Source: Streptomyces sp. NBC_01451
GTDB taxonomy: Bacteria; Actinomycetota; Actinomycetes; Streptomycetales; Streptomycetaceae
NCBI RefSeq assembly: GCF_036227485.1
Contig: NZ_CP109479.1
Coordinates: forward strand, 4,960,001 to 5,024,000
Direction of reading: 5' to 3'
DNA length: 64,000 nucleotides
Every line of letters begins with the position of its first letter. Within the stretch, counting starts at the first letter, position 1. Under the pieces are notes generated by a model. It did not search any database. It saw nothing but the letters and a program-made list of their open reading frames with translations, and was not told the origin of the DNA. Below are positions 8,326 to 16,725 of the stretch, in pieces. Made by a program: the position numbers and the translations under genes.

Positions 8326-8895
8326 TCAGTCCGAGCGTGCGGCTTCCCACCTCCATGAGGTTTGGCGGGGAAGACCGTCGAGCTCGCCGCGGCCGGTGCA
8401 CCAGAGGAGTACCCGAGCGGGGTCTCCGGGCGGGGCGGCGGGGAAGAGTCGGTCGAGTACGGCTGCGCTCAGCGGTGCTGGTGGCAGCCAGTGCACGGAC
8501 AGTCCCTGGGTGATGTCGTGGGTGTGCAGCAGGGTTTCGGCGACGCCCATCGCCGCGAACCCCTCGGGGTCGCACGGGCCCCAGTGCCAGGCCCTCAGAG
8601 TCGGGCTGGCTGTTGCCAGGGCGCTGCTGAGCAGCCCGCCGCAGGCGGTGACGGCATGGAGTACTTCGGCCGGTGAGGCGGTGGGTCGGACGTTCAGGTC
8701 GATGGGAAGGTAGGCGTCGGCGGGCTGTGCTGCCAGCTGCCCTGCGTAGGCCAGCAGGTCGTGGCCGATGTGGGCTGCTGTTTGCCAGCAGGTCCATTCG
8801 AGCGGCCCCGCCGGCACCGTCCAGTCCTCGGCGGTGTGGGGGCAGAGCACCCGCAGCATCTCCGCCACGGCGGTGTCGACGTCCTGATGGTCCAT
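8326..8895 (-). CDS. Maleylpyruvate isomerase / DinB-like family protein
   Basis: 189 aa from the ATG at 8895, with GAGGA about 8 bases upstream. EMLRVLCPHTAEDWTVPAGP, WTCWQTAAHIGHDLLAYA and MGVAETLLHTHDITQGL match the mycothiol-dependent maleylpyruvate isomerase N-terminal/DinB fold, with the two histidine-containing helices that usually bind a metal. Members use mycothiol in isomerisation or detoxification; the substrate here is unknown. It lies next to a decayed transposase. Confidence 0.7.
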   Translation of the reverse strand: MDHQDVDTAVAEMLRVLCPHTAEDWTVPAGPLEWTCWQTAAHIGHDLLAYAGQLAAQPADAYLPIDLNVRPTASPAEVLHAVTACGGLLSSALATASPTLRAWHWGPCDPEGFAAMGVAETLLHTHDITQGLSVHWLPPAPLSAAVLDRLFPAAPPGDPARVLLWCTGRGELDGLPRQTSWRWEAARSD

Positions 8896-8999
8896 GCAGA
8901 GTTCCTCGCGGTCCGTGTTGTGGGAGTGGGTTGTGCCGGTTGTCGATTCTTCACGCCGCAGGGCATCTGGCACGTCCGCCCCAGCGGATGCCTCTGACC

Positions 9000-9388
9000 C
9001 GGCCGTGTACGCGGCGCAGTTAGGCGGCGAGTTTGCGGATCGACCAGAGAGCGGACGGCTGACCGGGCTTGTTGCGGCGGTCGGTGGCCATCTGGATGAC
9101 GAAGTCCTCGTCGTCAGGGGTGGGCAGGCAGGGGCGCCCCCGCACATCGAGGGTCCGGACGGGCCGGGCCGATCTCGTTGAACCGGTGGATCACCTCCCG
9201 GACGGTGTCCTCGTCTCCCTGGACCTGCTGGGCGATCGCCGGGACGCGGTCTCCGCCGTCGGACGCCAGCAACAACTCGCCTGCCGGTAGCGCACCGAGT
9301 CGGTACTTCCCCGGCGCACGATCTGCTGCGGCTGCTGCCCTTCCTGATCGGTAGGTCCGCGCACCCGCACAGAGGTCGGGCACAACAC
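9000..9388 (-). pseudogene. Decayed IS630-family transposase remnant (N-terminal half)
   Basis: Read on the minus strand in three frames, the fragments join into a typical IS630 helix-turn-helix region. VRGPTDQEGQQPQQIVRRG (near 9380-9300) is followed by AIAQQVQGDEDTVREVIHR in a second frame and then DDEDFVIQMATDRRNKPGQP...WSIRKLAA ending in a stop near 9018. At least two frameshifts and the loss of the catalytic DDE half show it is dead. No inverted repeats could be assigned. Confidence 0.7.
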
Positions 9389-9672
9389 CTCCAGCGGTCG
9401 AAACCGACGTCGCCGCCCATCCAACCGCCCCGGCAACCAACCCGGCGCGCGTTCCCGGTCACCTCCTGGAACTGACCCTCTCCTGCTCGCAGTTCCCGTG
9501 AACGCGACGCCCGAAGCCGGATTGGCGGGTGCCGTGCCGTTCTGGTCACCGCCACGGGAACGCGGCAGTGGGCGAGGCCGTCTCCACAACTGGAGTACTG
9601 AATCGGTTGCAGCCGTTTCAGTGCCCGTGGGGCCGTTCCTTCGGGGCGGGTCGGGTCACAGAGTTCGAGCGG

Positions 9673-10185
9673 ATGAGACCGCGGTCCGGACTTGTACGGC
9701 ACCTGGAGTCCCTGCCGTGGCCCTACCCGGAAAGCGTGCAGGTCCTGATCCACGACCAGGACGACGAATGCTTCGGCCTCTGGATGATCCATGACGGCAA
9801 GCTGGTGGAGGTGTCTCCCGCGCACGCGGCGGTTCCATCAACCGGCCCCGCCCACCGACGAGTTCCCGCCGGACCCGGGGTATCTGCTCCGGACGGACCG
9901 GCACTCTGAGCTGCCTGAGAGACCCCGAGTGACCGCAGGGATCCGCGGCCGGCCTGGTGGTACCGCGAAGCCTGGCAGTGTCGCGACCTGCCGACCCAGG
10001 TCCGCGCCCGCCGGGCTCTCCGCACCTCGGTCCATGTCTTCCAGCCTTACGATCCCAGGCACGCGGCAGCGCAGGTTCTGGTGACCGGCCGCATGCTTGT
10101 CGGGTCGATCACGAACCCCCCTGCCCCGGAGGAGTGCCTGGATGGAAGGCAAGGCGGTTGGCGATGTGGGACGTTGAACGGGTGA
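9673..10185 (+). pseudogene. Frameshifted hypothetical gene (two compensating shifts)
   Basis: One plausible protein is spread over two frames. MRPRSGLVRHLESLPWPYPE...HDGKLVEVSPAHA is in frame until about 9825. RFHQPAPPTDEFPPDPGYLL continues one frame over until about 9940. RPAWWYREAWQCRDLPTQVR...VTGRMLVGSI then returns to the first frame and ends at the TGA 10183-10185. The second block has no start codon of its own. I read this as a gene damaged by two indels, or two base-call errors. No family was recognised. Confidence 0.4.
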
Positions 10186-10189
10186 GGGC

Positions 10190-10438
10190 ATGAGGGAGAG
10201 TTCTTACGCGAAAGAAGTCATAGGACCTGATGACGTCACCTTCTCCCATGTGTGGCTCACCGGCGGATTTCTGCTCTTCGGGATCGTCGCGGTGGCCTAC
10301 AACGCCTGGTGTCTCAAGAAGTCCCCTGAGCGCAGCTTCAGGCAGGGGTGCGTATTCGTGTGCTGCGCCGTCATGTACCTGGGCCTGACCCTGTATGTCT
10401 CTGTTTGGGTCTTGGTCCACGCCATCGACAACGGCTAG
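10190..10438 (+). CDS. Small two-span membrane protein
   Basis: 82 aa with two hydrophobic helices, WLTGGFLLFGIVAVAYNAWCL and VFVCCAVMYLGLTLYVSVWVLV, separated by a short basic loop. It starts 5 bases after the damaged gene upstream. No family was recognised; it may have formed a unit with its broken neighbour. Confidence 0.55.
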   Translation: MRESSYAKEVIGPDDVTFSHVWLTGGFLLFGIVAVAYNAWCLKKSPERSFRQGCVFVCCAVMYLGLTLYVSVWVLVHAIDNG

Positions 10439-10586
10439 ACGATCTCCAAGTCGGTACGGATGTCTCCCGGGCGGGTGCAGGACAGGAGTTCTGCCTGGCG
10501 GGGCAACGGGTATGTTGTTTGACTGGCCTCCGACAAGACTGAATCCATCGGTGCTCCGTTGGATCATGCGAGGCGGGGGTGGGGTC

Positions 10587-12170
10587 ATGGAACGGGATCT
10601 GATGCGCCGTGCGGTGTCCGGAACGAGGATGACGGCCTTACTGAGCGCGGCACTTCTGGCGTTCGGGGGCGCCGCGCCGCAGGTGGCGTCGGCCGACTCG
10701 GGCGCTCCGGCGAGTGCGGTGGCGGTGTCCGAGGAGCCGGTCGCGATCGGGAAATGGCACTTCGACGAGTCTGGCGGGGTGGCTATGGATTCCTCCACCG
10801 CGGTCGAGGCGGACCAGGACAACGCGACCCTGTCGGCCTCCGGCGCCTCCCGGGACGACCGTGGCCGGCGAGGTCTGATCACCAGGGACGGCATCGGTGC
10901 CGAACTGCCGAATCCGGTCACGGACACCGCGCTGACGCTGGACGGTTCGGCCGGTTACGCTGAAACCGCCGGACCTGTGGTCGACACGCAGGCCTCGTAC
11001 ACCGTGTCGGCGTGGGCTCGTATCGCAGCGGCGCCGACTCATGACTACGCGGTTGTCTCGCAGGTCGGTACCGACGCCACCGCCTCCGGGTTCTCGCTGC
11101 ACTACTCGGCGGAGTACAAGGGCTGGGTCTTCGACCGGCACTGGCGGGACGCGGCCGGCGCCTCCCACATCGTCAGCTCATACGCCGAGCGGACCTCGAT
11201 CCCGTTCGGTGTGTGGACGTATGTGGCCGGGGCGTACGACGCGGACGCCCGCACCATCCAGCTCTACGTCAACGGCCTCGCCCAGGGGGAGCCGGTCACG
11301 CTCGACACCGGCCTGCCGACGGCTGCCGACGGTCCCTTCATGATGGGGCGGACGCTCTACACCCCCGGTGACCACACCGACTACTTCGGCGGCCAGATCG
11401 ACGAGGTGCACGCCTGGACACGCAGGCTGGACGACGACGAGGTCAAGTTGGACGCGCGTCTGCTGCTGGACAACGGCTACGAGGCGACCGAACTCGTGGC
11501 CGCGTGGAATGCCGCCGGAGCGTCCGGTAGCAGTCTGGCCGACACCGCGTCCGGATACGGCCGTTCACTGGACCTGTCGGGCGGAGCCTCGCTGGACGGG
11601 GATGCGCTCGTCCTGGACGGGGTCGACGGCGCGGCCACCGCGTCCGGCCCTCTGGTGGACGAGACCGGTTCCTTCACGGTCATGACCAGCGTGAGCCTGG
11701 ACAGTGCGGCCCTTGCCGACAAGCCCATCGGGCACATCGCGCAGGTGCTCGGCCAGAGCGCCCCCGACGGCTCCGCCTGGGGCTTCTGGTACCAGCTGTC
11801 CGGAACGGAGTACAACCCCGAGACAGACACCGAAACGAAGGTCGGCATCTGGAAGTTCGGCCGGATCAACGCCGACGGGACCTTCACCGGAGCGAAGTCC
11901 GACGAGGTGTCCGTCCCCGACGACAACCCGGTGCGGATGACCGGCGTGTACGACGCCCCGTCGGGCGCTGTCATCTTCTACCTCGGTGTCAACCAGCAGG
12001 GCACCGAGTACACGTACCCCGCGATCGTCGGGACCGGGGACTTCGCCGTCGGCAAGGGGCGTGTCGGTTCCGGCTGGGGTCACTATCTGCGCGGTTCCGT
12101 CACGGACGTTCGGATCTGGGCAGGCGCCATGCGCAACGCGAACCAGATAGCGGACGTCGGCGGCAGCTGA
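10587..12170 (+). CDS. Secreted LamG-domain (concanavalin A-like) protein
   Basis: 527 aa from the ATG at 10587, preceded by a GGGGGTGGGG stretch; an ATG at 10566 is an alternative. The leader (MTALLSAALLAFGGAAPQVASA) is followed by two LamG-type jelly-roll modules. The first is near residues 105-270 (LDGSAGYAETAGPVVDT, YTVSAWARI, GGQIDEVHAWTRRL). The second is near 330-525 (LDGVDGAATASGPLVDETG, GSVTDVRIWAGAM). Such modules bind glycans or mediate adhesion. No enzymatic domain is visible. Confidence 0.75.
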   Translation: MERDLMRRAVSGTRMTALLSAALLAFGGAAPQVASADSGAPASAVAVSEEPVAIGKWHFDESGGVAMDSSTAVEADQDNATLSASGASRDDRGRRGLITRDGIGAELPNPVTDTALTLDGSAGYAETAGPVVDTQASYTVSAWARIAAAPTHDYAVVSQVGTDATASGFSLHYSAEYKGWVFDRHWRDAAGASHIVSSYAERTSIPFGVWTYVAGAYDADARTIQLYVNGLAQGEPVTLDTGLPTAADGPFMMGRTLYTPGDHTDYFGGQIDEVHAWTRRLDDDEVKLDARLLLDNGYEATELVAAWNAAGASGSSLADTASGYGRSLDLSGGASLDGDALVLDGVDGAATASGPLVDETGSFTVMTSVSLDSAALADKPIGHIAQVLGQSAPDGSAWGFWYQLSGTEYNPETDTETKVGIWKFGRINADGTFTGAKSDEVSVPDDNPVRMTGVYDAPSGAVIFYLGVNQQGTEYTYPAIVGTGDFAVGKGRVGSGWGHYLRGSVTDVRIWAGAMRNANQIADVGGS

Positions 12171-12264
12171 GATCCGGTCATCCGGCTTTCGGGCGGCGGG
12201 AGTTCACCGTCGCCCGAAAGCTCCCTGAGAGGGAACCGTGCCCGAGTGGCCGCGAGTGTGCCCG

Positions 12265-12642
12265 TCAGGAGCCGTCGTCCCACCGCCGCGTCCGACTCGC
12301 GTACTGCGCAGGCGATATCCCCACCGCCCCCGTGAAGTCCCGTATGAATTGCCCCTGGTTGGCGTACCCGAGTTCGGTGGCCAGGGCCGACCAGTCCTGG
12401 GGAGTCGTGGCCGCGCGGGACGCCGCCTCCTGGATCCGGGTGCGGCGGATGACCCACTTGGGGCCGATGCCGACGTATTCCGCGAAGAGGCGCTGGAGTT
12501 GGCGAGTGCTCAGGTCGGCGTGGGCGGCGAGTTGGGAGACCCTGAGGAGTGACGGGTCCGTCGTGATGGTGTCGACCAGGGCCGCCACCTCGTCGATGTT
12601 CCCGTGCATGGAGGGTGTGGTCGCGGAGGGAGCCGGGGCCAC
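12265..12642 (-). pseudogene. AraC-family regulator, only C-terminal DNA-binding part left
   Basis: 125 codons encode the double helix-turn-helix of an AraC/XylS regulator: SQLAAHADLSTRQLQRLFAE, GIGPKWVIRRTRIQEA and GYANQGQFIRDFTGAVG. Full members are about 250-300 residues with an N-terminal sensor domain. No matching sequence is readable upstream in any frame, and 304 bases without a gene follow. I infer 5' truncation. A minimal stand-alone DNA-binding protein remains possible. Confidence 0.6.
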
Positions 12643-12867
12643 GGCTCGCAGGAACGTGGCCGGACATCGCCGTCACCGTCTACGACCACGCATGAGACCG
12701 CCTCCCACACCTTGGGGGTGGTGGTCGTTCCCCGCGCGGGGGCGTGAACTCCGCGCCGAGTCCTGGTTGCCCGGCGTCGACCAGCCCCGTAGGGCACGGA
12801 TCCTTGACCAGGTTCACGGCGACGAGGACCTCGCTCCGGACTCGCCCGTGCGCCGACCGGAACAGAC

Positions 12868-12909
12868 ACCGGCCGAGCTCACCGCGTGAACGGGGTGAGC
12901 TCGGCCGGT
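12868..12909 (-). terminator. Strong hairpin terminator of the secreted lipase gene
   Basis: 16-bp perfect arms, ACCGGCCGAGCTCACC (12868-12883) and its complement (12894-12909), with a 10-base loop, 38 bases past the lipase stop codon. The rest of 12643-12946 shows nothing convincing. Confidence 0.8.
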
Positions 12910-12946
12910 CTCAAGTCGCCGCCGACAACGGCAGCCGCTCACCCGC

Positions 12947-14287
12947 TCAGGGCAGGAACGGCAGCACCCCGCAGTTCGATGTCGCGGCCTTCCCCGACAG
13001 GCGGTCCGTGAGCCAGCTCACCGCGCTGCCCTGGTCCGAGAGGAGCGGGGTGAAGTGGTTCAGGAGTGGGCTGATCACATCCGGAAGGATCACCGGCCTG
13101 TACGTGACGTTCGCGCCCTTCGCGCACCAGTCCGCGGCCAGGCTGCGGGCCTGGGCATGCGGAACCAGGTTGTCGCTGACGCCTGTTGCTATGCGGATCG
13201 GGCTCGATGGTTCGAGGGTGCCGATGCGCTGGCTGTTCAGGAAGGTCTGGAGGGCCGGTGTGGACGCGATGATGTCGGAGATGGACTTGCCGTCCGTCGT
13301 CCACTTGGTGCTCTTCGCGTAGCCGTAGCCGAGCAGCGCGTCCCCCACGCACATCGTCGACAGGTCGGTCATCGCCGCCTTGCCCGTCGCGTTCAGGTGG
13401 GCTTCCGCCAGCGGTTTCAGCTTCGGGTCCGACTGGAGGAAGCCGTTGAGCGACCAGGCCAGCGCGCCCGCCAGTTCGCTTCCGTCGATCGCCTTCGTGA
13501 CCGCGGTCAGGTCGGCCGGCGGGGCGCCCGAGTAGGTGCCGGCGAGGGTGATGTCGGGGGCGTACGAAGGCTGGAGTTCCGCTGCCGCCGCCGTCGCTCC
13601 GCCGCCCTGGCTGTAGCCGAACAGGCCCACCCGGGAGGCCGACGTGACCGACGTGCCGGGGAGGGAGCGGGCGGCGCGTACCGCGTCCAGTACCGCGTGG
13701 GCCTCGTCGAGACGGTTGACGTACGTGTGGAGGCGGTCCGTCGCTCCCAGGCCGGCGTAGTCCGTGACGACGACCGCGGCGCCGGTCGCGAGGAGGCGGT
13801 AGATCGCCACGTCCTCGTAACCGACCGACACCGTACGGCCGTTGAGAGACAGGGGGTTCTCCAGGCCGAGGGACGCGGCGCACTGGTCGCCCTGGCCCAT
13901 CGTGCCCGGGGCCACCGCGACGAGGGGGCGTGGGCCGCCGCCCTTCCAGGCCGCCGTCGGTTCGATGTACGCGCCGGTGACCGCGACGGGGGCGCCGTTC
14001 GAGTCCGTGGACTTGTACATCAGGCGGGTCGCCCGGCCCGGGAGGGGGCCGTCGAGGGTGGGGAGGGAGACGGCGAGGGGGAGGGGTTCGGTACGGATCA
14101 CCGCGCCGTCGGTGGTGGGGAGCGTGGTCGGTGGCGTGTAGAACGCCGGGATCTCCACGCCTCGGGACACGACCGTCTCCGTGGCGGAGGCGTCCGATGC
14201 GGTGGCTGTTGCGTACGAGAGCGCCTGGGCGCCCAGACAAGTCGCAGCGGTGACAGCTGCGGCCAGGAGCCGTCTGCGTGCGGGCAT
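12947..14287 (-). CDS. Secreted lipase (secretory lipase / LIP family, alpha/beta hydrolase)
   Basis: 446 aa with AGGAGG 7 bases before the ATG at 14287. A twin-Arg-like leader MPARRRLLAAAVTAATCLGA is probably cleaved near ATASDA. The nucleophile elbow is GLFGYSQGGG (Ser near residue 225). IATGVSDNLVPHAQARSL supplies the acid region and LLNHFTPL the histidine region. VAVAPGTMGQGDQCAASLG matches the secretory lipase family of actinomycetes and fungi. It would hydrolyse acylglycerols or related esters outside the cell. Confidence 0.85.
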   Translation of the reverse strand: MPARRRLLAAAVTAATCLGAQALSYATATASDASATETVVSRGVEIPAFYTPPTTLPTTDGAVIRTEPLPLAVSLPTLDGPLPGRATRLMYKSTDSNGAPVAVTGAYIEPTAAWKGGGPRPLVAVAPGTMGQGDQCAASLGLENPLSLNGRTVSVGYEDVAIYRLLATGAAVVVTDYAGLGATDRLHTYVNRLDEAHAVLDAVRAARSLPGTSVTSASRVGLFGYSQGGGATAAAAELQPSYAPDITLAGTYSGAPPADLTAVTKAIDGSELAGALAWSLNGFLQSDPKLKPLAEAHLNATGKAAMTDLSTMCVGDALLGYGYAKSTKWTTDGKSISDIIASTPALQTFLNSQRIGTLEPSSPIRIATGVSDNLVPHAQARSLAADWCAKGANVTYRPVILPDVISPLLNHFTPLLSDQGSAVSWLTDRLSGKAATSNCGVLPFLP

Positions 14288-14471
14288 GGCGAACCTCCTG
14301 TGGAGCGGGGGGGCAGGAAGGATGCGTGAGAAACCCGGGAGAGGAGGTGGGGCTGCCTCTCCTTACTGAGTGGTTCGCCAGGACCGTACCTACTGGTCGG
14401 TTACTTCGGGTAGCAGTCGGGAGATTACGGTTGAGTAACTTGACTCACTGTCTAATTGGGGGAACGGGACG

Positions 14472-14999
14472 TCACTGGTTACAGCCAGTTGTCACCGGTG
14501 TGAACTTCAGAGGATCGAGCCGGTCCGCGGCGGCGGCCTCGTTGTAGGTCGCCCGGGTGACCTGGTACCAGACGGCGTCCCTGGAGGTGTCGCCGTCGAC
14601 GTCGTTCAGGCTTACGCACCAGCGTTCCTGACGGACCACCCGGGTGTACGTCTCGGTACCGCTGCGGACTTTCCCGCACTTCTGGTAGTGCTCGGTGGAG
14701 TACCAGGTGCGCGTCTTCTTCGAGGTGCCCGAGCCCGTACGTGCCGTGTGCTTGACCTGCCTGGTCGCCGACGCGCACTTCTTGACCAGGTGCGGACGGG
14801 TGGCCCTGACCGTCTTGGCGGCGACGTGACGCACGGTGTCGCGGAGCCCGTGAACGGTGGGCGTCACCGGCGCCCTCTCCTGGACCTCACCACCGCCGGC
14901 ATCGCCGTCCTGCGGGCCGCCGCCGCTCCCGCACGCGCCGAGCGCGGCCATGAGAACCACCGTGAATCCGGTCAGTATCAGACGCCTCTTGCTGAACAT
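14472..14999 (-). CDS. Putative lipoprotein
   Basis: 175 aa from the ATG at 14999. The N-terminus FSKRRLILTGFTVVLMAALGACGSGG has a basic start, a hydrophobic core and a lipobox LGAC, so it is probably anchored to the outer face of the membrane. The mature part is rich in Lys/Thr with four further Cys residues (KKCASATRQV, YQKCGKVRSG, RWCVSLNDVDG, TTGCNQ), likely disulfides. No catalytic motif or known family was recognised. Confidence 0.65.
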   Translation of the reverse strand: MFSKRRLILTGFTVVLMAALGACGSGGGPQDGDAGGGEVQERAPVTPTVHGLRDTVRHVAAKTVRATRPHLVKKCASATRQVKHTARTGSGTSKKTRTWYSTEHYQKCGKVRSGTETYTRVVRQERWCVSLNDVDGDTSRDAVWYQVTRATYNEAAAADRLDPLKFTPVTTGCNQ

Positions 15000-15056
15000 G
15001 TCTCTTTTTCCGCCCGTCTTCTGTCTCAAAAAGGCGGTCAGCGTAACTGATCACAT

Positions 15057-15146
15057 GGCAATCAGGGCGATCAAGGCGATCAAGGCGATCAAGGCGATCA
15101 CGGCGATCACGGCGATCACGGCGTTCGCGGCGATCACGGCGATGAG
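15057..15146. repeat. 9-bp minisatellite (GGCGATCAN x10)
   Basis: Ten tandem 9-base units, mostly GGCGATCAA then GGCGATCAC, with degenerate first, eighth and last units. It occupies the gap 15000-15436 between the lipoprotein and the small secreted protein. Each unit carries a GATC. It is open in several frames but no gene is supported. Confidence 0.9.
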
Positions 15147-15369
15147 ACGCACAGCGGCCCTGCTGCCCGGCTGCCCGCGTGCCCGCCTGCCCGGCGGCCC
15201 GGCCGCCCGTCGTCGTGGGCTGCCGGACCAGGACGTCGTTGCAGTGGTCGCCGCCGGATCGTCCCACGGCACTGACTTCGCGGTGAACGGGGCTTTGATC
15301 CGACTCTGATGAATCCCCCAGGAAACTCTGGGCCGCCTTCTGATCGCGCGTTGATCAACCGGACGGGCC

Positions 15370-15412
15370 GTGCCTGTGGAATGGGTGCAGCCGGTGGGAA
15401 TTCCACAGGCAC
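15370..15412 (+). promoter_or_regulatory. Leader hairpin upstream of small secreted protein gene
   Basis: Perfect 13-bp arms GTGCCTGTGGAAT (15370-15382) and ATTCCACAGGCAC (15400-15412) around a 17-base loop, ending 10 bases before the ribosome site of the gene at 15437. Its position fits an mRNA leader structure or operator rather than a terminator. Confidence 0.55.
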
Positions 15413-15436
15413 TCGCTCTCTGGAAGGAAATGAGCA

Positions 15437-16087
15437 ATGGCATTCACACCTCGCAGGCTCGTGTCCAAGAAGGGCCTGCCCCGTACCGCCGGGGCGGTCG
15501 CCGCCCTCGCTGTCGGCGCCACTCTGCTCGCGTCGCCGGCCGCCAGCGCCGCCGACAATCCCACCCCGAAGGAACTGCTGGAGACCTGCGGCGTCAGCAC
15601 CAGCCTCTGCGTGTTCCACCCGCAGAGCTTCCAGGAGTACACCGGACCGAGCCACCACCTCGGACCGACCGTGTACAACTGCGCGACGAACGCGAACACC
15701 CTCACGGTCGGCGGTGAGGAAACGGTCGGATCCTCCGACTCCGTCGGTCTCACGATCACCACCTCCGCCGGGTTCGCGAAGGTCTTCGAGGTAGGCCTCG
15801 AAACCAGCTACAACCGCACGTGGGAACGCAGCCACATGGACAAGGTGGAGTTCGGGACGAGTGTCCCCGCCGGCTACAAGGGCTGGGTGGAGCGGGGCAC
15901 GCCGAAGCGGAAGGCCACCGGCTGGTACGAGATCCAGTACAAGAACCGCCACTGGGGCCACTTCGACTGGTACGTCAACAACTACACCGAGTCGGGTTGG
16001 GACGTCGGCAAGTCGAATGGCGGTTACGCCAACTTCAAGGACGCGCCGATGACCCAGCAGGAACGCAACGAGCACTGCGGCCACTGA
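15437..16087 (+). CDS. Secreted protein, beta-rich, unknown function
   Basis: 216 aa with GGAAGGAA 8 bases before the ATG. The signal segment AGAVAALAVGATLLASPAASA is cleaved before ADN. The mature part has Cys pairs (ETCGVSTSLCVF) and alternating Ser/Thr/Gly-rich strands (GGEETVGSSDSVGLTITTSA, VGLETSYNRTW), then a Trp/Tyr/Lys-rich end. The strand pattern recalls ETX/MTX2-type pore-forming proteins, but that is only an impression. A second small secreted protein follows. Confidence 0.6.
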   Translation: MAFTPRRLVSKKGLPRTAGAVAALAVGATLLASPAASAADNPTPKELLETCGVSTSLCVFHPQSFQEYTGPSHHLGPTVYNCATNANTLTVGGEETVGSSDSVGLTITTSAGFAKVFEVGLETSYNRTWERSHMDKVEFGTSVPAGYKGWVERGTPKRKATGWYEIQYKNRHWGHFDWYVNNYTESGWDVGKSNGGYANFKDAPMTQQERNEHCGH

Positions 16088-16134
16088 ATTCCGCGCTCGA
16101 AATTCCTCCCCCCCACATTTCCCCCTCCCTTTCC

Positions 16135-16164
16135 GCCGGGCATGCCCGAGCAGGCATGCCCGGC
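16135..16164 (+). terminator. Intergenic hairpin between two small secreted proteins
   Basis: 12-bp perfect arms GCCGGGCATGCC (16135-16146) and GGCATGCCCGGC (16153-16164), 6-base loop, ending 31 bases before the next ATG. It may be a terminator or attenuator separating the two genes. Confidence 0.6.
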
Positions 16165-16195
16165 CCGCGACAGAAAAAGAAATGGTGGCAGTTCC

Positions 16196-16564
16196 ATGAA
16201 CGGAATCAAGCGCAAAGTCACGATGGCGGTTCTCGCCGGAGCCACGGTCGTCGGTGCTCTGGCCATGCCCGCGACGGCCTCGGCGGACGGCGGCAAGTTC
16301 GTCCAGCTTCAGGTATGCAGTGCGTCGACCGAGACGGTCAAGTTCTACTTCGTCGGCGAGAACCAGCACGGTGACTGGGTCGGCTCGCGGTTCTGGGAGA
16401 TCGCGCCGAAGGGCTGCACCACGGCCGAGGGCTGGTGGTGGCTGGCCGGCCGGTCCGTCGAGTTCCACCACCGCAAGCCCAGCACGGGCTGGCGCTGGGA
16501 GCAGCGCGTGGTCCCCGCGAACGGCCACAAGAACGGCGACACCATCCGGCTCGACATCGGGTAG
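16196..16564 (+). CDS. Small secreted protein, unknown function
   Basis: 122 aa from the ATG at 16196, with GGTGG upstream. The signal peptide VTMAVLAGATVVGALAMPATASA is cleaved before DGG. The mature domain of about 90 residues is Trp-rich (HGDWVGSRFWEIAPKGC, EGWWWLAGRSVEF, TGWRWEQRVV) with two Cys. It probably forms a small beta sandwich. No family was recognised. It is paired with the secreted protein upstream and ends at a very strong terminator. Confidence 0.6.
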   Translation: MNGIKRKVTMAVLAGATVVGALAMPATASADGGKFVQLQVCSASTETVKFYFVGENQHGDWVGSRFWEIAPKGCTTAEGWWWLAGRSVEFHHRKPSTGWRWEQRVVPANGHKNGDTIRLDIG

Positions 16565-16598
16565 GCAGCGGCTGGGCGATCCGCCCGAGCCCACGCCC

Positions 16599-16639
16599 AA
16601 GGGGTTCGCCGACCGTGCGAGACGGTCGGCGAACCCCTT
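16599..16639 (+). terminator. Canonical intrinsic terminator with T run
   Basis: 18-bp perfect arms AAGGGGTTCGCCGACCGT (16599-16616) and its complement (16622-16639), a 5-base loop, followed by a T run. Confidence 0.9.
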
Positions 16640-16725
16640 TTTTCCGCTTTCCCGCTCACCTGCTCACCCGGACACCCGCGACTGGTCTGACTCGTGCGAC
16701 ATGCGCGACCCGTGCGATACGCCCG

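Noticed and set aside
15057..15146. Possible CRISPR array
   Set aside because: Units are 9 bases with no spacers and no cas genes nearby; it is a simple tandem repeat.
15437..16087. Calling the small secreted protein an aerolysin-type toxin
   Set aside because: Only a general Ser/Thr strand pattern is seen; no family-specific motif could be identified.
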